64,000 nt of DNA from Rhizophlyctis rosea (lineage: Eukaryota; Chytridiomycota; Chytridiomycetes; Rhizophlyctidales; Rhizophlyctidaceae). Both the position numbers and the translations under genes were made by a program. Positions 55,784 to 64,000 of the stretch are shown here, in pieces (position 1 is the first letter of the stretch; every line of letters starts with the position of its first letter). The DNA lies in contig JADGJC010000025.1 of NCBI GenBank assembly GCA_027596075.1, positions 172,771 through 236,770 of the forward strand. Direction: 5' to 3'. Below the pieces are notes generated by a model, which searched no databases, had not been told where the DNA came from, and saw only the letters and a list, made by a program, of their open reading frames with translations.

Positions 55784-58358
55784 ATGGCGGCCACAGTCGA
55801 GGCAACAGCACCTACTGATTTCACGCCTCTGGAACTTCAAAATATCATCGGCTTCGGAGGTATGTCGCCCAGTTGCCATCTTCCCCGTCGGTCATGACAT
55901 ATAGTTTGACAACTTCACGCTAGGGTCCGTACCGGACGGTTTGATCAAGCACCCCAATGGCATCCATACAATCTACTCGCTGGGTTCCACAGTGGTGGTA
56001 GACAACCTGCAAGTTGCGCATGCGCAAGAGTTTCTACAGGGTCACACAAATGTCATCAGCTGCCTTGCAATATCAAAGAGTGGGAAGTACATCGCCAGTG
56101 GGCAAGTGACGCATATGGGGTTTCAGGTATAGTATACAGCGCAGAATCGATGGGGTGCTGCAGGCAATGCGAGTCTGATGCCATTCGCAGGCGGACATTA
56201 TCATCTGGGACTTTGCAACACGAAAACTCCTCAGAAGACTGACACTCCACAAAGTAAAAGTCCAAGCACTCGCATTCTCTCCAAACGACAAGTACCTAGC
56301 CTCCCTCGGCGGTCAAGACGACAACTCCATCATTGCATGGGATCTCGAGAAAGGCGCAGCAATCTGCGGAGCACCCGCATCAAAAGATTCTTCCGGCGTC
56401 ACCTTGTCCCTATCCTACTTCAACAACAACGAATTCTCCTTCGTAACGGGTGGACATGGAACGCTACGGATCTGGACATTGGACGTCGCGGCGAGGAAAG
56501 TGCGTGCGAGTGATTGTCAGACGGGACAGATCAAGCGGATTGTGAGGTGTATTTGTGTGGATCCGAGTGATGAGTTCATGTATTGTGGAACTACGACGGG
56601 GGATTTGTTGAAGGTGGATTTGAGAACTGGGTTGTTTAAGTTGTCTGGTCCTCCGAAAGAGAAGGTGAGCATCGTTGAATGAGAGGATATCAAGGGACAG
56701 GATGGCTGAATCATATTTACCATGTTGCAGGATCTTTTCAGTATGGGCGTCCTATCCGTTGCGCTGGCAAAGGATGGGCATGTAATCGTCGGATGTGGGG
56801 ATGGAACAATTGCAGCGTTGAAGCTGCCAAAACTTACCATCGTCAAGTATGCATTCTCCACGGAGCAGCCTCTTACCTCCAACTCTTTCCTTAACAAATC
56901 TATCCGCACGTAGTTCAGCTAAACTCAGCGGCAGCGTCACCTCCCTCACCTTCGACACCGACACCCAAATCTCCGCAGGAACAGCATACTCAAACATCTA
57001 CACCTTGGATACCCAGTCTTTCAGTCCAGTACTCAAAACAACCTGCCATTACGCTCCAGTGAATGATGTAGCGTTTCCTCCGTCAGTACATTGTGGACTG
57101 TTGAACACTTTTGTCAGACTGTCTCCTAACAAGCATTTGTCAATTTTTGGGAAACAGGGACTCCTCAGAAGTCCTGGCGACCGCCTCCGACGCCGACATC
57201 CGCATCTGGAGCACTACCAAGTCATCGGAGATGTTGCGCATCGCGGTACCGAACTTGGAGTGCAAGGTCATTGAATTCAAGAAGGATGGATCGAGTTTGA
57301 TTAGTGGTGTGTGCTTCTTCTTTCCTCTGTGCACGTGTTCTGGTGTGGCGATTCCATCTGAAACGGCCAACAAACTACAGGTTGGAACGACGGCAAAATC
57401 CGCGCCTTCGGACCACAGAGTGGGCGCTTACAGTATGAGATCAACGACGCACATAAGAAGGGTGTCACTGCATTGGCTGTCACGGACCCTTTCAACCCGT
57501 ATGGTGATTTCAGGATTGTGTCTGGCGGGGAAGGTTGGATATCTTCACTGGTTGCATGCGCTGTTCCCAGCTCAGAATGACTGATCCATCCCACCCAGAC
57601 GGTCAAGTACGAGTATGGAGAATAACCAAACAAGTACAAGTACTTGAGTGTGCGATGAAAGAGCACAAAGGTCAGTTGTTTGATAAGATGATCCAACGCA
57701 GGATCCACTTCACGCGCAAACCTCCCCCATTCAGGGACCGTAACCTGCATCAAAATCCGCAAAAACAACCTCGAATGCGTCTCATCGTCCTCCGACGGAT
57801 CCTGCATCATCTGGGACCTGATTCGCTACGTACGGAATCAAGTCCTCTTCGCGCCATCATTCTTCAAGGCTGTGAGCTATTATCCGGATGAGAGCCAGTT
57901 GTTGACGAGTGGAACTGATCGGAAGGTAGGGAGCTTGCTCCAAAAAATGAGTATGCTTTGCTTTTTGCATGTCAGCAAAAGTGATGATTCCGTGTGAACT
58001 TAGGTGGGCTACTGGGAAGCATATGATGGGTCCCTAATCAGGGAGTTGGAGGCCTCCCAATCGGACACCATCAATGGATTAGACATCACGAAGGATGGGA
58101 AGTTCTTTGTGATTGGTGGAAGTGACAAATTGGTGAAGGTGAGAGTATTGCGTAATCTTTCTTGATGATGCTTTCAGAAAATTGAGATGGTGTGTTTTGC
58201 AGGTCTATCGATACGAAGAGGGAGACGTCGTTTTTGTAGGGTTGGGTCACTCCACTGACATCATGAAAGTGAAGTTCTCTCCCAACCAACGACATATCGT
58301 CTCCGTCAGCGCAGACGGGGCCGTTTTCACCTGGAAATTCCCCAGTCCGCACTCCTGA
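55784..58358 (+). CDS. CFAP52: CFAP52 (WDR16), axonemal WD40 protein
   Basis: Tandem WD40 beta-propellers that bind the lumen or inner junction of doublet microtubules in motile cilia. About 12 exons. The first (55784-55859) gives TDFTPLELQNIIGFGG and the second SVPDGLIKHPNGIHTIYSLG, like the animal N-terminus (LELQALIGFNGHVP.GL..HPD). WD repeats follow: FLQGHTNVISCLAISKSGKY, VQALAFSPNDKYLASLGGQD with IIAWDL, VTGGHGTLRIW, VLATASDADIRIWS, DFRIVSGGEDGQVRVWRIT, KEHKGTVTCIKI, SSSDGSCIIWDL, LLTSGTDRKVGYWEAYDG, and SVSADGAVFTWKFPSPHS. Stop 58356-58358. Strong orthology by length, N-terminus and repeat order. Confidence 0.95.
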
Positions 58359-58494
58359 TCGACTTCCCTCTCCTTCACCCCAGCCATCACACCCACAACA
58401 AAAATTGCTTCTCTCCGCTGTCGACGAAAAAAGATTCAGTAAAATATATATACATATTTACTAATGGCGCAGGCGTAATGCCAGAAAAGGGTTG

Positions 58495-60908
<2,414 letters not shown>

Positions 60909-61992
60909 GTTTACAGTGGGAAGCTCACTATGTTGAACTTGAACTTTTTGTGCGCGTTCTGTGATTCGTGGGACAAATTGACCTCGGCGTCGAAGCCATC
61001 AGTCAAAATGGAACGTTATCCGTTGAGAGCGGTCTTTGTCTATGCGCTATTCTACCACTATGCTGCAGAGGGTGAAGTTGAAGAGTTCTAAAAGGTGTGT
61101 TGTAATGATTTGTCTTGAGATCGACGCTCAAAAGGGAGGAGGAACAGAGGAGAAACTGATTCAAAGCCAAGCCAGGTTCCGCCTGTCAGTGAGGTGGCTC
61201 AGAGGACCCATGTGCATGGTACAGTGTCTGACGGGTGACAAGTCAGTCCGACCATGGTGCCTGGTCACGATTCCCATGAGCTTGTGACTTTGATCAGCCA
61301 CATCCCCGTTCGCTCCAAATGGGATGTGGCTGCATCGAGATGATCACGTTGCATAAATAAGAGTCGGGACGCACGGGTTCAATTTCATCCCCTCGCCCTT
61401 TTCGACTTTTCAAGAGGGCCAGTTGCCAATACGGCTATACGGTAGGTAAGAATGGAACAGAATTGGAAAAGGTTGTTAAATTGTTTGACGAGTCTGGCCC
61501 GCACTCTGAACCCACGGGTCAGTTGAGGAACTGGCAATGGATTAATCATTGTGGACTATGTTGTACCGGCATTTTGCAAGTCCATGCGGGCAATGGTATG
61601 TCAGTGGCCACCTTCATATATACGCCGTAATATCTGATCGTGTGATGCGAAGCATAAATGAATTCACCCAGAGCATACCGGATGCTGGATGAGTGGGGTA
61701 GCCACAAACCCATCATACGCTCGATACTGGATTGGCAGTGCGCCATGATGACGCAGGCTGCCGAGACGCCTGCGCCACAAGAACTCAAACCCGCGCGTTT
61801 CCCCCCATCCTGTCAAAAACCAGTAAAGTCAGCAAACTGATGTAAACTCGGGTGAAACCGCTGTTGGCACAGTCTGTTTCGCATCAATAGTGCAAACACG
61901 TTCACACCATCCTGGCGGCTGGCTTCCATCCTCCTATCATATCGCTCATTTCTTGCTTCAATACCTCATGAAGCTGTTGTGTAATAAACATA
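60909..61992. other. Divergent intergenic region, SNF1 and papain-fold-like genes
   Basis: A 1084-bp gap between opposing start codons. A GCATAAATAAGAG motif is at about 61352-61364. Small open frames have no recognisable domain. No RNA gene was seen. Confidence 0.45.
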
Positions 61993-63648
61993 ATGGCAAT
62001 ACCCGTTCCCTCTACCACCATCACAACTTCCAACCCACAGCATAAACATCCAAATCATGTGTCAAAACCATCAGAGAGCGTATATTTCCGTAGTTTATCG
62101 GGTTTCACGAAGAACTCAATATCGCCAGCAGAGGGTGGCGATGGAAAGGACATTGGCATCAACCTCACGCCGATAGCCCCTGAGGGCGAACAACCGGCAA
62201 CTGCAAACGCTGCGGAAGAAGACACCATCATCGCAGAAGCGGAAGCCAGCAATCACTCGCAAATGGATGTCATTGAGGTTCCCGATTGTATGTCTGTGAG
62301 GCAATCATGTTCTCACAACCTTACTAACTAACCTTACCAGCTGTGGTTAATCATCAACCTCCCGCGAATCCTAGCCCGCTACATCCTTCATCAACCGAAG
62401 ATGTGAAAGCGGAAAGTGAAGTGGGGGACGTCAAAAATGGAGATGCTTGGTTGGACATGCTAAGAGGGTGGAAGAAACGGTGCAGCAAGCCGAAACCAGT
62501 TCTTGGAAGATTAAGAGCAATCTCAAACTATGAATCAATTTTGCCCGCGATCGACAGTGAGTGCTTAATTGGTTTCTCGCATGCATGTGCTATTGTCCGT
62601 CAAAGTTCACATTCCGGAATTCTTAGCTGCCCTTGGACAATCCGCTCCGCCGTCGGTCGAATACATATTCGTCGAACCCTACACCTCCAAAGTAGTCTTC
62701 CAACACTTCGGGATCGGCGTTCGTCCGTTCGGGCATTCCGCCGTACGGTATACCTTGCCTGACGGTAGACAGTACCTCATCAATATCACAAAGAAAACGG
62801 GCTGCAAACTTGTGGAGTTTTTGGATCCTACAGAATGGCTGTATGGCATCAGTGAGACGAACAGAGAACAAGGTAAAACCATGTCGTGGTTGCCTCGCAA
62901 GCATGCCCAGGTTCTGATATGATTGGACAGGTGGAGTGTATACTCGCCACATCATTGGCTTACGCATTGAGAAGGTTCCTCCGGAAACTATCCTCAAAAT
63001 GCATCAATACTTTGAGAATGTACGTGCCGCCGTTGACAGGCAGGGTGCCGCATTTTCGACCATGTGTGGACCGGCCTTCAACAAGCTGCGTGCGTGCTGG
63101 CCGGTGAACATCCCGGAGGTCGGTCAGTTTTGCGCAATTCCATTTGATTTGCTTGAGGCGGTCGGTATGTTGATCTAGCTCTATCATGTTCAGAGCGGAA
63201 ATTGTGCCAGATGGATCAGCAAAGGGCTCTGCGAAGCAGGCCTACTTACCCGCGGGAAGATGTATCCCAAGGACATATTCGTAGACATGTACGAGAAACA
63301 GCTAAGATTGGGGAACAAGATTGGAGAGAATATGAATGTCGTATTCTACCGACGCGTGGAACATGCGCACCACTGGTGGGGTGAACAGTTCAAGAACGGG
63401 CATGCTTGGGCGTTTGTGTCTCTGACTCCCAGGGGTATTTTGAAGACTTTTAGGTATGCATTTGGGATGTGTGTGAAGATCATGCGAGACCTATTTGACC
63501 ATGCTTATGTAGGTATCACGATCTCACTCGTCTGTCCAATGTTGTAGTAGAAGTGCTTCCAGGCTCTTTTGAGGCTACTCTAGCGCCTAATCTGCCGCAA
63601 ACATCCTTGCGGAAATCTGATCATAACCATGATCCGGCAAAGGATTGA
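61993..63648 (+). CDS. Conserved hypothetical; possible permuted papain-like fold
   Basis: Seven or so exons. The first 150 residues are disordered. A folded region follows: EYIFVEPYTSKVVFQHFGIG, VRPFGHSAVRYTLPDGRQYL, LVEFLDPTEWLYG, HIIGLRIEKVPPETILKMHQ, MCGPAFNKLRACWPVNIPE, then SGNCARWISKGLCEAGLL, MYPKDIFVDMYE and GHAWAFVSLTPRGILKTFRY. A conserved GHSAVRY before a later NCARW is the His-then-Cys order of circularly permuted NlpC/P60-papain folds (LRAT, PPPDE, DUF4105-like). That is inference; the protein could be a thiol hydrolase, acyltransferase or inactive. The exon joining FDLLEA to SGNCARW needs a 33-bp intron with a GTCGGT donor, or a longer intron starting at IPE. Stop 63646-63648. 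Confidence 0.7.
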
Positions 63649-64000
63649 ACACATTGGCTTAAGTCAGGGTAGTAAAGCTTGAATCCGCGACTCTTTTTTG
63701 GTGGGGCAGTTGCTGGTTTAGCCGTATGTTCAGCATATGTATCATTCGCCTCACTGTTGGTGACTCGTATGGAAGGGCGCAAGTGGCCGTATGTTTAGAT
63801 CGCAATGTATATAAATTTCCAAGGTAATCAGAAAGAAAACAATGTGCAAATGTGCAAAATTGTTGCAGTAGCGCCTCACATGCAGCTCCAGTGCACTATC
63901 TGCGTGCATGTAAAGGGGGGGGGGGGGGGGGGGTGATGAAGAAGGTGAACTAATTAAATTTCAGGGTCCATTTCCGGGTCCTTTCAGCATGGAGCATGGT
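63649..64000. other. Right-edge intergenic region
   Basis: 352 bp with no coding signal. It contains the 19-base G homopolymer at 63915-63933. Confidence 0.5.
63915..63933. repeat. Poly-G run of 19
   Basis: A pure guanine tract in intergenic DNA. Such tracts are prone to slippage and to length errors in sequencing, so the exact count is uncertain. Confidence 0.9.

Overview
The window is nuclear DNA from a flagellated, zoosporic (chytrid-like) fungus. Evidence for a fungus: compact genes, short GT-AG introns (mostly about 50-75 bp), a PacC/Rim101-type zinc finger, Nnf1, SNF1 and Mediator genes. Evidence for a motile cell: three confidently recognised ciliary or basal-body genes (CCDC39, LRRCC1/VFL1, CFAP52) and one weaker candidate (an AFxxWL-repeat coiled-coil protein). 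A complete vinculin also fits an early-diverging, zoosporic lineage. This placement is inference from gene content; no rRNA or tRNA gene was seen.

Layout. 1-8.3 kb (minus strand): annexin (runs off the left edge), Mediator subunit MED13, and a PD-(D/E)XK-like protein of unknown role. 8.8-12.2 kb (plus): vinculin. 12.4-18.5 kb: a divergent pair, coiled-coil protein and CCDC39. 18.7-24.6 kb: universal stress protein, F-box/ankyrin protein, membrane-anchored GH20 hexosaminidase. 24.8-31 kb: mitochondrial malate dehydrogenase diverging from an HMG-box protein, then CutC diverging from an ABHD13/Bem46 hydrolase. 31.3-37.1 kb: pseudokinase, secreted LPMO-like protein with N-terminal histidine, PacC/Rim101-like factor. 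38.3-44.3 kb: NADAR protein diverging from an LCAT-like acyltransferase/lipase, a possible 60-aa ORF, MBF1, and a CBM48 protein. 45.2-47.1 kb: a seven-helix membrane protein with an ectodomain. 48-54.3 kb: LRRCC1/VFL1, SERF-like small protein, kinetochore Nnf1. 54.6-63.6 kb: a mitoribosomal-type protein (mL50-like) diverging from CFAP52, SNF1/AMPK alpha, and a possible permuted papain-fold protein.

How genes relate. There is no operon-like cluster. The shared themes are: the zoospore flagellum (96-nm ruler CCDC39, doublet-lumen protein CFAP52, centriole-rotation protein LRRCC1); actin-membrane linkage (vinculin, annexin); energy and nutrient signalling (SNF1, a stand-alone CBM48 protein, MED13, MBF1, PacC); and the secreted or cell-surface face (LPMO-like protein, GH20, 7TM protein). 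Exon models were assembled by hand from reading frame, splice consensus and remembered family alignments. Where stated lengths are exact, exon sums were divisible by three; single-base errors in coordinates remain possible.
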